Below, one piece after another: positions 1-12,316 of a stretch of 64,000 nucleotides of DNA (the first letter of the stretch is position 1; each line of letters starts with the position of its first letter). Under the pieces are notes generated by a model. It made no database searches. It had not been told where the DNA came from and saw nothing but the letters and a program-made list of their open reading frames with translations. A program made the translations under genes and the position numbers. Source of the DNA: Apus apus (taxonomy: Eukaryota; Chordata; Aves; Apodiformes; Apodidae); the NCBI RefSeq assembly GCF_020740795.1, contig NC_067285.1:76918342-76982341 (forward strand). Direction: 5' to 3'.

Positions 1-2886
1 CTCTAAGCAAATGATGATTCTGTTGTATGCGTGTGCATGAATGTTTGTTTTAGGTAAATAGTGGCACTGAATAGTGCTGTATTTATTTCTGGATCTCTAA
101 ATAATCTGCCTAAAGTGGTGTTTTTCATCAACACAGATTTTTGGCATCAAGAGGAAGAGAACTGGAGGGCTTTGCTTTTTGGAGACTCTAGATCTCCATG
201 ATTTATTCCAAAAAGCTCCACATGAATTTCCCAAGTTGAAGTGATATCAACAGGTGTTTGCTGCAGTTCAAGGGGATCAGGGCTTCACACCAAACCACTG
301 CCCCATAATTCAATTACGCGGTGTCAGCAGTGGAAAAAAACCCCAGCCTTTTCTTCACATATGACTTGCCTGCATCTTTGCTTTCTACTTGTTTGCAAAA
401 TAAGTGAAATATGCATGCCTGAGCATCCAGCTGTTACTCTTGGCAAGCCTTCAGTAGCACAGGTCATAATGTCCCAGAGTTATAAATTAACACCAGCACA
501 CTGGGAAATTAGCTGGTTTATTTTTTTTTTTTTTATTCCAAGTTTCTCCAAGTGTAGCACAGCATAAAGTTATGTATTTGTTCTCTACTGGATGGCAGGA
601 CTGACCTTCAACCAAATATTAAAGAAACTCTGCAGAGCCCTGACGTGCTCTGTGCTGCATAAGTCAATGGCAAGGAAGCATATCCCTACAGGAGGTCATC
701 AAGAAAGTAAGATAAAGCAGCACTCTGAAAGGAACAGCAGCAGGACATGGCTCAAAATATTATCAAAGGAAGAAAACTGTTTTCTTAAAGGGCAGCATTC
801 TCCATTGCAGATGCAATGAGTTTGCATTGTGACACCTATAGAAGGTACATGACTTTCAATAGGGTGTCATGGCATTTAGACAAAATGCAACACACAGAGT
901 TTTTATAATCCATTCTCTGAATTTGTGTCTGCTGCTATGAAAAACTTAAGCACTTAAAAAAGGAAAAGTTTTGCAGCTTCCTCACCTAAATAAAAAACCC
1001 CAACATTTATTTTCGCTTTAAAGGAATGGACACAGATAACATTAGAAGTATTGGTTGCAAATTTAACTATATACGTCATAAAGAGCAGATGTGGTAACAG
1101 CACATTACAGAAAATATTTTTTTCAGGGTCATTTTTCTTCTTCAGAATGTATTTCTGAAGGGAGAATGTAGGCTTTGATGTGTAAATGTCAGGAGCAAAA
1201 TTTTTAAGGAAAGATGTGTGACCATTACTATTCTGTACAACTTTGTGATATATAATTGCATAGTAGGGCTTTTGAGAAGTTTCGGCTGACCACACTACAC
1301 TTCTCAAGTCCTACTCAAGCAAGCATATAAGCAGTTTAAATAATGTATCTCATAGTAAATGATGTCTAGTATTTGATTGTCTTCCTTTGTGTGTTTTAAT
1401 GCAATGATACAGCATCTGAGACACCTGGAGTCTCCCTAAGCTCCTTCAAAGTCTTCTGCTTTAACAGTGCAGCAACGACTTCAGATAAATTCTGAAATTC
1501 TGAATGACAGCATGAGTGACAGAAAAGAGGAGAGTGCAGCCAAGGGGAATGGTGTAACCCTACATACAGTCAGCGACATTGTAAGTCAATATAATTTTTC
1601 TTATATTATTTTCTCCCACATTCACACACACTAGCCTTTGATGGATATTCTTTTATTACTCCTTTATTTCTTAACACATTTTGGCTGCTGTTAAAAGCCA
1701 AAAATTGCAAATTTATGTAATTGTACAATTGCTACATGTTACAATTTTTAAATTGTTATTTTCTTTTATTTGTTTTAAATCTGTTGCTTAATAATTTCAG
1801 CATATGTCACCTAGTTCAGGTGTTTTGGTAGGAAAGAGTGAATAGAATTTTTTTTCCACTTTATTCAGAACTTAAATAAGCCTACAGCTCTTCATCATAT
1901 TCTGAGCCAGCCCTTTTTCAAGTGGATAATATATCAGTATCTTTAAGTTCTTACGTAGAAGCCACGAAGTAGTTACCCTCATCACCTTTTTTTTATCTTT
2001 AGTTCTTTCTGAAAGTACTATTTCAAGTCTGTATTACAGAATTAATCAATTTTCTCTGCACACTGTAGCAAAATAACCTAGATTTCTCTAGGAAGCTGAA
2101 ACTCTGCTGGCTATCTTCCTTTCCTCTGACAGTAAAAATGATTTAAAGAATAACTAATATACTTTACAGGTTGGCAGTTTAATTGAAATACTGAGCAAAT
2201 ATCACATGATCTGTGTGATTTATTAATATTCAATTTATTGATCTGTTTTTCAAAATGATCTATTGTCATGTCTAACTGAAACGATTCTTCAATCTGATCT
2301 CCTATCAAGAAAGGCTGTGATATCAGCTTTCCTTAGGCTTCATTGCTATGAACATCAAAGCATTGGGATGCTCAAATTTTCTGTGATGGCTTTTTCTTCC
2401 CACAGCATCCTTTTTGTACCTACAGGATCTATTCAGCCTGAAATCACAGATCTTTGGCATAGGATTGCATGGCCACACAGCTTTTGCCAGAGTCTTTTCT
2501 TTAGCTTGCACCATTAACAGTTTCACATTTATGTTCTGCAAGGTAATGCTGCTTCTGATCTGATTTACTCCCAACTTCCATGTCTTTAATGTATTTTTGC
2601 TCTGAGAGCCTCCTGTTTCATTTAATTATGGTACATCCCATAAATAAGATGGCCCTTTTTTCATAGATGGGGTGTTTTAGATGTGTTTTTGGTGTGATGT
2701 AATTTTTATTCTGATTAGCTAGTGTGGTGTCTTTAGCTATTTTCCATGCTGTATTTTGCCTTTTCGGCTGCTCTTCTTCATTTCGTTTTTTTGCAAGCAA
2801 AGCAGTAGTACTGTGAATAGTTAATACTGTACCTCTTTTCTTCTATAAGGATAGAGACCACTGTTACAAAGTCACTATTTAACTAA
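1..2886. other. intergenic DNA, no gene seen
   Basis: AT-rich single-copy-looking sequence upstream of the first CR1. Open frames here are short (at most about 117 codons), carry no motif I recognise, and occur on both strands as expected by chance. I see no RNA gene and no repeat family apart from short T-runs. Confidence 0.6.
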
Positions 2887-5227
2887 GGTATTTTGTACCA
2901 ATTCTGCCCTTGTTCAGAACTGCTGGATCTTGTGCTCACCAACAAGGAGGGCCTTATTGAAGCAGTGGTGGTCAATGGCAACCTTGGCTGCAGTGACCAT
3001 GAGATGGTGGAGTTCAGGATCCTGTGTGGGAGGAACAGAATTTCCAGCAGGACCAGAACCCTGGACTTCTACAGAGCAAACTTCGGCCTCCTCAACCAAT
3101 TGTTAAGGGAAGTCCCATGGGACAGAGTGCTAGAAGGTAAAGGGGCTCAAGATAGCTGGACAATATTCAAGGACCACTTCTTGCAAGCACAGCATCAGTG
3201 TGTCCCAATGGGTAGAAAATCTAGTAAGGGAGCTAGGAGACCAGCGTGGTTAAAAAAGGAACTGCTGGGGAAACTCAAGTGGAAGAGGAAAATCTATAGA
3301 TAATGGAAGGAGGGACTGGTCACTTGGGAGGAATATAGGAATGTTGTCAGGGAATGTAGGGAGGCAACTAGGAAAGCTAAGGCCTCCTTGGAACTTAACC
3401 TTGCAAGTCGGGTTAAGGACAGTAGAAAGGGCTTTTTCAAATACATAGCCAACAAAGCTAATACCAGAGGCAATATAGGCCCACTGCTGAATGAGGTGGG
3501 TGCCCTGGTGACAGAGGATATGAAGAAGGCAGAGGTGCTGAATGCCTTCTTTGCCTCTGTCTTTACTCCTGCAGGCTTTTCCCATGAGCCCCAGATTCAT
3601 GTAACCCCAGAAGTAGTCAAGATAGGTGAGGACATAGTAGATGAGGATTGGGTTAGGGATCAGTTGCATAATCTGGACATCCATAAATCGATGGGTCCGG
3701 ATGAAATGCATCCAAGGGTGCTGAGGGAGCTGGCGGAGGTCATTGCTAGTCCACTCTCCATCATCTTCGGTAAGTCATGGGTAACTGGAGAGGTGCCTGA
3801 GGACTGGAGGATAGCAAACGTCACTCCAGTCTGCAAGAAGGGCAAGAAGGAGGACCCGGGTAACTATAGACCGGTCAGCCTCACCTCCATCCCTGGAAAG
3901 GTAATGGAACAACTTGTCCTTGGTACTATCTCTAGACATATCAAGGAGATGGGGGTCATCAAGAGCAGTCAACATGGTTTTACCAAGGGTAAGTCATGTT
4001 TGACTAACCTCATAGCCTTCTATGAGGAAATTACTAGGTGGATAGATGATGGTAGAGCGGTAGATGTGGTCTATCTTGATTTCAGTAAAGCATTTGACAC
4101 CGTCTCCCACAGCATCCTTGTAGATAAGTTGATCAAGTATGGGTTTGATGATCAGGCAGTGAGGTGGATCAAGAACTGGTTGAAAGGAAGAAGTCAGAGA
4201 GTTGTAGTCAATGGGGCAGAATCTAGTTGGAGGCCTGTGACTAGTGGAGTCCCTCAGGGGTCGGTACTGGGACCGGTGTTGTTCAATATCTTCATCAACA
4301 ACCTGGATGAGGGCACAGAATGTACCCTCAGCAAGTTTGCTGATGACACCAAGCTGGGAGGAGTGGCTGACACACCAGAAGGCTGTGCTGCCATTCAGAG
4401 AGACTTAGACAGGCTGGAGACTTGGGCGGGGAAAAACCTGATGAAGTTTAACAAGAGCAAGTGTAGAGTTTTGCATTTGGGGAAGAAAAACGCCATGCAC
4501 CAGTACAGGTTGGGGGCTGACCTGCTGGAGAGCAGTGTAGGTGAAAGGGACCTGGGGGTCATGGTTGACAGGAGGATGACCATGAGTCAGCAGTGTGCCC
4601 TTGTGGCTAAGAAGGCCAATGGCATCCTGGGGTGTATTGGAAAGGGTGTGGTTAGTAGGTCAAGAGAGGTTCTCCTCCCCCTCTATTCTGCATTGGTGAG
4701 GCCACATCTGGAAGATTGTGTCCAGTTCTGGGCCCCTCAGTTCAAGAAGGACAGGGAAGTGCTTGAAAGAGTCCAGTGCAGAGCCACAAGGATGATTAAG
4801 GGAGTGGAACATCTCCCTTATGAGGAAAGGCTGAGGGAGCTGGGTCTCTTTAGTTTGGAGAAAAGGAGACTGAGGGGGGACCTCATCAATGTTTACAAAT
4901 ATGTAAAGGGTGAGTGTCAAGACGATGGAGTTAAGCTTTTTTCAGTGAAGACCAGTGATAGGACAAGGAGTAATGGATACAAGTTGGAGCATAGGAGGTT
5001 TAAGATGAATATCAGGAAAAATTTTTTTACTGTAAGAGTGACAGAGCACTGGAACAGGCTGCCCAGAGAGGTTGTGGAGTCTCCTTCGCTGGAGACATTC
5101 AAAACCCGCCTGGACGCCTTCCTGTGTGATGTACTCTAGGTGACCCTGCTCTGGCAGGGGGGTTGGACTAGATGATCTTTCGAGGTCCCTTCCAACCCCT
5201 AGGATTCTATGATTCTATGATTGTATA
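2887..5227 (+). mobile_element. CR1 LINE, 5'-truncated, RT nearly intact
   Basis: A chicken-repeat-1 type non-LTR retrotransposon copy of about 2.3 kb. It runs from the end of the endonuclease domain through the whole reverse transcriptase to the 3' UTR. The tail ends in two perfect ATTCTATG 8-mers (5204-5219) and a degenerate third, the hallmark CR1 3' end, rather than poly(A). The 5' truncation lies near 2887-2916; a stop codon at 2884-2886 in the ORF2 frame marks non-element sequence. I did not see a convincing target-site duplication, which is usual for CR1. Its last ~198 bases are almost identical to a second copy at 11901-12115. The high coding integrity suggests a young insertion. Confidence 0.95.
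2893..5139 (+). pseudogene. CR1 ORF2 remnant: endonuclease tail plus reverse transcriptase
   Basis: The reading frame encodes the end of the APE-type endonuclease (ELLDLVLTN from 2917, with the conserved SDH at 2992-3000). After a single in-frame TAA at 3301-3303 it continues for over 600 codons to the natural TAG at 5137-5139. RT landmarks are present in order: NYRPVSLTS near 3862, YLDFSKAFD near 4072 with its catalytic Asp, [10 protein letters not shown] at 4246-4275, and FADD at 4336-4347 with the catalytic Asp pair. A C-terminal basic region follows, ending in the [13 protein letters not shown] motif. In an intact CR1 this protein nicks the target and reverse-transcribes its own RNA. This copy lacks ORF1 and most of the endonuclease, so it should not move by itself. 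No frameshift was found after 3303. Confidence 0.92.
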
Positions 5228-8200
5228 AATCCATAATTTTTTAATTATTTTTTTTTCAAGTTCTGCAATGAGTTGCTTTGAGTAGCAGTCACGTATGGTA
5301 TAAAAAAATCTATACTTTCTATTATATACCATCTGACATTTATCCACTGTAGATTATGGATTATGTTCTTATTTATGGCTTTATTGGCCATTCTTGGAAC
5401 AAGGTATCAATTAATCAGTTTAATTGAGCCTTTCTTCTGACCTAAAAATAGATCAGTCACACTTCTGATCTTATTTACTTATATACAGTGAACAGTGTTT
5501 ACTATTAAAATGGATCTCAAAATTGCTTTGGGAACCTTAATTTCAAGAGACATGCGAAATTTAGTCCACAGTTACGAAATTGAAAGAAGGCAGTATTTAA
5601 ACTGGAAAGAAGCAAGGACTTCCGTATGCTGAAGAAGCTGATATAAAGACATGTTTAAAGGTCAAAGCAAATTTCTCCAAAGAGCAGATACAGAGATAGG
5701 CCACAGAGGAATTGCAAAGCCCCAGAAGAGTTAAATAAAATTACCTACAGAGAATATTGTAAAATTTAATGATTACTGAGTTATACAAGGCCCAAACAAT
5801 AACTGTCAAATTACACCCCACCTAGCCACTCCAAAACTGCATGATAGCAAATTGCTTTTATGTGGATAAATAAGATCTGGAAATTGCGCTTTCATTTAGA
5901 CTTTTGTCACTTGGTCTAGGTGGATTTTGTAATTTGATGTGTCAAGGTTTCAAGATAAATGGAAGAAATAAGTATTTCCCCAAATTACTACAGTATGTCT
6001 CTATTGTGCTGAATCTGTGTACTCACTACACACTAGGTTTGTACTTAACTCTAATATTCCTTCTCCGAAATGGCAACCATACCTATGGTGCTTCATACAA
6101 ATGTCATTGTAAATGAAATGCTAAACTGAAGGGCTAGCTAGGAAATGCCTATCCACCTAATCTGTAAATTAACTTTTAATAATCCATGAAGGGAAACAAT
6201 CTGTGTCATGTTAAAGGTTTTTCCTGCATCTCAAGGAGTGCAGCTCTGGAGAAGTCAGCTGAGCTCTGCAGCTGTATTTACTCACTCTGGGAAAATCTAA
6301 TGCCTTCAGTGGAGAAGGGTCTTCAGTCCCTAATCCTTGTAGCCCTGATCTCCAGTTTGTGCAAGAAAAAGATGTTCCTATAGCTGGTCTGAAAACAGAG
6401 CCTCCCTGTCTGGCCCACAGTCCCAGAATCAATAAATGAATTATGGGGAGCCCCATGGCATAGCTGAATAGGGAAGAAATGAAAACTGTGCCATGACATT
6501 CTGGTTTGCTGCACAGCATACATGCATGTTTTATATGGAAAATAAAATAATAAAAAAAATACCCTTCTGTGAGAATTCTCCAGAAGTGGAGCACGCACTT
6601 TGAGGGTTTTCTTTCATGTGTATGTATTTCTACCTTAGGACACTGTTGATGCCACAGTAAAGGTAATGTTGCTCCTTAACATATGCATACCATAACTGCA
6701 TCCCTCCAAAGAATACAACAAGGCTGAGTCCATTTAAGAGAGTGGTTTCTGGTAAAGCTGGCATCAGATCTTACAGCTCCTGTACATACTAAATGTTCAA
6801 AAGGACTCCTCAAGTCCTGTTACATTCTAGGACTACTCAAGTACTTGCAGTGAATTACAAAGAATTTATGGGATCATTGTGAGATAAAAATAAGTTTTGC
6901 CTTCAGAAATGCTGACAATCTCTTAATATAAGACTAGTATGGGTGCTTTATGATCCCTATCAAAGAAAGGTTTCAGTGTTGCTGGTATTTTAGTACAGCT
7001 GTGTAACAAGAAACAGTCAAAAGAATAAAACTAAATGGCTAGGATTAAAATATGCTCATAAAGCACAGTGTTTGGATGCTCAGTGAGCTTTGTAGCCCCA
7101 ATAACTCTTACTTGCGCCACATTAGAAGCCTTAGGCACCCTTGTCCTATGATGGCATCTTGTTAGCAAGCAGCAGACCACAGCAGAAACAAAAGCTTAGG
7201 GCATCCCTGCCTAACTGCCTATGAACTCCAGTTTCCCTAGAATTCTGCCTGAAAAGAGACTTTGTTACAACTTGATTTGTGGCAGAGCAAAACCTAGGCA
7301 AATTAAAGGCAGCAAACGCTCCCAAATGATTTGCTGTAAAGCAGAATAAATGAGTAACTGCTTTAAGTAAGTCACATTTCATTAATTCCACATAACAGAA
7401 AAAGCAGAACTTTTTCCTAGTTTATGAGTGAAGCTGTCTTGTTTGAAAATATCCATTATAGGAAGCATTGATAGTGAAGATGGTTTATAGACAAGACTTC
7501 ATTATGTCAGTCCTTGAATCAAAAATTGTTATTTAAACATTATTTGAAAGGTCAAGGAACAATCAAGTCATCATTGCCTTACTCAAAAATTGCATCAGAA
7601 TTCATAAGAGAAATTAATTTGGAAAATGGTAGGAAGACTTTCATGGTTAACATCGTTACCACAGAATTCTGAGAAATGAGAAATATTTCTCACACATATG
7701 CCTCGAAGTCTTGTGAAATAATTGCTCAAGTACCTGGGTTCAAGATCAAACAAGCTGGGCATACTCAAAGCATATTCTGCCATTGTTTTCCCATTGCCAA
7801 GTTTTATAAGACATTGTAAGAAGAGCTAACTGCGGTAGAAGAAATTAAACAGGTGAAAACTGGAACAGATTAGTCTAAGTTCTGACAAATGGAAGGATTT
7901 AAGAATCCAGAATGTCTTGACCTATTTTGCAGGATCAGTGCTAACACAAAGATTCTCAATAATTCCCAAAATAGCAACATTTTCTAAAAATACAAAAAAT
8001 ATAGAAGAAATGAGAACTTCCAACTATAACACTAGACAGAATGAAACATTTCTCTTAGCACTGGCATGCTGTGCTTTTATTCATTCTCCATGTATTAATT
8101 CTCCACCATCTTACTGTTTTTCTCCATTCTTTTTGTCACTCCTCCTCAAGCAAAATAAAACAAGATGTGTCAATATTCACGAATAAATCTCTGCTTTTGG

Positions 8201-8354
8201 TGCTCAGCATCATTCATTGTTTTATTTCCCCCTCTTTTCAAATACTTTATTTATTTTAAAGCTTAAGTTGTAGAAAATATTACTTGCCTGATTTTGCAGT
8301 TTGTGCATTAATCTTTATTTACCTTAGCAGTGCCACTATAGTGTAGTGCTTATT
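5228..8354. other. intergenic DNA, no gene seen
   Basis: AT-rich sequence between the CR1 and the inverted-repeat element. No open frame resembles a known protein, and the longest (127 codons on the minus strand near 6211-6594) shows no motif. No repeat family was recognised. Confidence 0.55.
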
Positions 8355-8501
8355 TTACATTAATAATCCCAATGACTTCATTTGGTTCCTGATGCGGGAC
8401 TGAAAGCCAAATACGCATCTTTAATCACATGCCTGATGAGCCCATTTGGCATTCAGTCCAGCAACAAGAATCAGATTAAGTCATTGGGATTATTAATGCA
8501 A
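8355..8501. repeat. 147-nt long inverted repeat (hairpin-like element)
   Basis: A 21-bp arm at 8358-8378 is the exact reverse complement of 8478-8498. Pairing continues inward with interruptions: of 59 facing positions (8358-8416 against 8440-8498) I count 50 Watson-Crick pairs, 2 G-T pairs and 7 mismatches. A further three-base pairing (8417-8419 with 8435-8437) leaves a terminal loop of about 15 nt. The sequence has ordinary base composition, so this is not a simple AT repeat. Possible identities are a non-autonomous palindromic transposon, one of the hairpin-shaped ancient conserved vertebrate repeats (Eulor/UCON type), or a structured RNA. I cannot tell which from one copy, and I did not recognise a second copy in the window. 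Confidence 0.85.
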
Positions 8502-10837
8502 GTTAAACATGTAAGTATTTTCTAGACTACATGTAAATTGTACTTAATTGTTGTTCACAGTCAGTAGAGATAACAAAAGTGAATTGTGATTACTATATAA
8601 TTTCTAACATTCATGGAAGAAAAACACAAGTTCACTCCTTGGAGGTTGCTTAGGATTGGGTTGTGGTTTTTTCTGAAATATAAAAGATCTAAGCTACAGA
8701 GTAGGTACAGCCTACAGAGATGCATGCTATGAGTAACACTTAAAAGTGTAACTTGCTGATACTTGTGTGAAAATCTTAAGAAATATGGTGTTATTGTCTT
8801 GTCATAGAGGTTGCTTAACTGCTATAAACACTGGTGTTATTTCTGTGTTCTTAATTATTAAAAATATCCATTTACTAGCTAGAAATAAATAGTGATTTTT
8901 CTGTGGAAGGAGGTCAACACTAGAATCCCACAAGTATCTCTCTCTGAACCCATGTTGATTAATGTGGTTTTGAATACCCTGGAAAGGGAGTTGAATAAGT
9001 GAGAATAAATGGTTTCTTGTTAAACTAAAATTATGGGAGTGTGGTAAAGAAAAGGAGCAACTGTGAGTAGATGTAAAGGGACAAAAAAAATCACCGAGTG
9101 ACTGAGTGATAAAATGGCTGATGAAAATAATAGTAAGTAATGGAAAATATTTGAACCTTTATGTATGCAGTGAGTGATGAATTTTGAACTGACTATTATT
9201 ATTCAAGGATAAGATCATGGGACTGCAGCAGATCAAGCTATCCACATTGCAATAAATGTTTTCTAAGAGAGGAGCGTTTCAATGTACAGTGTTTAAAAAA
9301 AAGCAAACAATGTGAAAAAGAGGAGCGAACAGAAGAAGTCATTCTACCATTATCTAAAACTATGGTATCCCCTTATTTTGAAAACTGTGCACGGTGCTCT
9401 GGTTTGCCTTTTCAAAAGGTTAGAGTGGGCCCCTATGACAAGGCGTGACCACTATACAACAGGATTTGGGCTTGATTGGGTGTTTGGTCTTGCACGTTAT
9501 TGCTGCTTTCACAGGCCAGCAAACCTCTGTCAGCAAGGTGAATGCCTGGGGCAGAGGAGAATGCATTTGGCCCAAATGTCCAGTCCACATACAGAACTAT
9601 GGGGGCTGGAGAAGCCCCAGTGTAAAACAGAATGCCCCTCTGGAACTGGTGTTAGACCATCAGCATGTCTGTGTGTCCTAGTGCTGATTTTCTGTCCCAG
9701 TGCTCCTCCAGCTCTTTAAGGTTCATTCAGTTTGTCAGTGATTATTTTCTCATGTCCCTACAACAAGCAATCACAATTTGATAGTGAAACACTCCTTACG
9801 AATGATGTAGGTATCAGACTGCTCAGTCAGTGATCCATCTCAGCCATCTTTTCCCAGGTATGTTTTCTGATTTTTAAATCTGGCCCTAGGTGACAGTGGA
9901 ACTGGTGTGACACTGGTCACCAGCAGTTATTAACAGATTAAAAAAGCTTTTACAACACTGTTTGTAGCTATCTGCAGTAACATTCTGATTTTTCATGTAA
10001 ATTGGAGCTCTCTTTTTTTCTTTCTTCTGAAACTTGTATTCACATAGTTAGGCAGAATAATTCTTCATTCCTGATGTAGAAATAATTTTGAGATCTGGAA
10101 AGGTCAGGCAGCTCATGATCTGTGCTATTTTTACAGATTATTGGAAAAAAAACAAAGAACCCAACAACAAACAACAAACTTAGAAAGCCTAGAAATTCAC
10201 AACAGGAAAAACCTCACTCTGTTAAGAACCTGCCCATGGGAAAGAGTTAGGTAAAGGACAAAGCAGGAATATGTTTCCTGTCCTCAGTCATTTCTGCCTT
10301 TCTTAACCAAGAAAGAGGCATAGAAAGCAGTTCTCACAAATCAGAAGCTTTGTGCAATATAGACTGTTAAAGCAGTAAAAAACACAGTGAGGATCCTTAG
10401 GGTAAAAGTAGATAATCAAAAGTACTAAAATCCTAAGGCCTAGCTAGTTATCACTTAGTAAGTGACAGTGGAGGCTCCTTCAGCTGTGAAATGCACTGGG
10501 TTAATATACCATGCTTTAGTGTTTAAAAATCCAGATTTTGATCGTTTCCCTTCATGGGGAATTTTTTACTTGCAAGCAAAAAATGAATTAGTTAATCATA
10601 GAGGGTAGTGTGCTCTGTAAATGTGGGAAATGATGGCAAGCGTGGGCCAGCTAAGGCCTCAGACTGAATCCTAGCACCTGTAAGATGGCCGGCATTACTC
10701 TATGGCTGAACAGCTGTGGGATCGGGAGCAGTGGATTTTCAGACATGCATAATCCTATTTACAACAGTCATTAGAATACAAGAGCAGAAGAGTTGATGGT
10801 GTTCCATCTTTTACATACTCTTCTCGATAATAATAAT
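8502..10837. other. intergenic DNA, no gene seen
   Basis: No gene recognised. Two overlapping open frames of 135 and 78 codons at 9312-9719 lie in different phases of the same strand, in a somewhat GC-richer patch. Neither shows a known domain. An A/AAC-rich low-complexity stretch lies near 10143-10180. Confidence 0.5.
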
Positions 10838-10854
10838 CCACCAGAGGGCGCTGC
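10838..10854 (+). promoter_or_regulatory. predicted CTCF binding site
   Basis: The 17-mer CCACCAGAGGGCGCTGC matches the core CTCF consensus (CCACCAGGGGGCGCT) at 14 of 15 positions. The one difference is a G-to-A at a position where A is tolerated. CTCF anchors chromatin loops and domain boundaries, and the motif reads in the + direction, toward the GALNTL6 promoter 22 kb downstream. Motif match only; occupancy is not shown by sequence. Confidence 0.65.
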
Positions 10855-11875
10855 TCTAGAAATAATAAAAAAAAATGTCTTCTGTAAATTTTGGATTCAA
10901 GAAATAATTCTTCCTCATCTTCAGCCTAAAGGAATAGGGTTGTTTTAGAAGTGTGTGTACTGAAGTAAAAGATCAATCTTAATACACGCAGTATGCCTTT
11001 TTATAACCTTGTGTCACATTTTTATCCTTTTTATAAACAACTTCCAATCCTAGGGTTCATGAGAAAAGATAATGTGCCAGGCTCTGTGCCAGTCTGAGGG
11101 CATAGTTATTAAGATATGATATTAATAGAAATGACCTCTGTCAGTAAAATGGACTAAGCTTGCTTCTGAAGCTTATCTGGTCTTTACTGGTTTTATATTT
11201 CAGATGCTCCCTTAAGCACATCAATGCACCAGCACATAAACTTATGAAGTTAAATGAATGGAAATTCCAACACTAAAAGTATTCCTGCGAGTAAAGTAAG
11301 TAAAAAGGTTCAAATTTGTTCAAAATCTGTTGGCTTCTAAATACTAAATATTTTCTAAATGCTAGATTGGACTGTGTAAAAGTGGTAGAATCTTTCAGTA
11401 TTGGACTAATTTAATATCTTTTTTCTACTGGTGTGGTATCTTCCTTTTGCTTTTCTTCATTTCTCACTGCTCTGAAAGAATCCATCCAGGTTATGGATAA
11501 ATGTTGTTTGTTGGATAAACTTTGTTATAATTAAAGTTTACTCATAGGAATAATCCTTAAAATTAGATAAAAGTATCATTATGCACTAAGCTGTTCACAT
11601 CTACACCAAATATTTCCCGAATCAACACTTTTAGCAGAAAATTACATAGCAATTTAAGGCAAGACTGCAGTTTTAAAATTCCAAATATTTATCTTGGTCA
11701 TCCTTTGGATTATTTTTCCAGACATGTAAATGAATAGGTGGTTTTAAGCATTAGTTGCTCAGTGCTGTGATTTCCTTATTTTTCCACTGAGAGCAAACAT
11801 CATGTCCAAAGTAATTAGATAAGACTTTCCTTTATACCTGGAGTGGAGTGTATATAGAGCAAATTGGGATGACCC

Positions 11876-11900
11876 AAAAAAAAAAAAAAAAAAAAAAAAA
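11876..11900 (+). repeat. A25 homopolymer
   Basis: Twenty-five consecutive A residues lie immediately before the 5' end of the short CR1 copy. The CR1 body has five A's just before the matching T7, so the insertion junction lies within this A-run and cannot be fixed to one base. The A-run may have been the target site or may have expanded after insertion. Confidence 0.9.
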
Positions 11901-12115
11901 TTTTTTTACTGTAAGAGTGACAGAGCACTGGAACAGGCTGCCCAGAGAGGTTGTGGAGTCTCCTTCGCTGGAGACATTCAAAACCCGCCTGGATGCCTTC
12001 CTGTGTGATGTACTCTAGGTGACCCTGCTCTGGCAGGGGGGTTGGACTAGATGATCTTTCGAGGTCCCTTCCAACCCCTAGGATTCTATGATTCTATGAT
12101 TCTATGATTCTACGA
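11901..12115 (+). mobile_element. CR1 3' end, severely 5'-truncated, young
   Basis: About 215 bp corresponding to the last codons of ORF2, the stop, the short 3' UTR and four ATTCTATG-type 8-mers (12083-12114, the last with one change). Hand alignment to 5022-5219 (constant offset 6879, no gaps) finds one difference in 198 bases, a C at 5115 versus T at 11994. This is therefore the same CR1 subfamily as the 2.9-5.2 kb copy and is of very recent origin. It is non-coding in practice. Confidence 0.95.
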
Positions 12116-12316
12116 CCCTTAGAAAATGCTACTATTTGTATACATTTTAAAGTTCCATGTATATAAAACAAAGAGAGAGTAACTGGATGCATTTGAGATC
12201 ATCTAGTTTGTCTGTCTCCCTCCAAGAAATATAATCACCTATCTCTAGAGCACTCTGAGAAAGGACAAAAGACAAAATACTTTGAAATACTTCAACAGCC
12301 AGAGACTAAATTGCAC

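Noticed and set aside
3250-5102. Several minus-strand frames within the first CR1
   Set aside because: Shadows of the CR1 ORF2 coding strand.
9312-9719. 135-codon and overlapping 78-codon frames
   Set aside because: No recognisable domain or splice context. The two phases overlap, and a moderate GC rise alone can explain the length.
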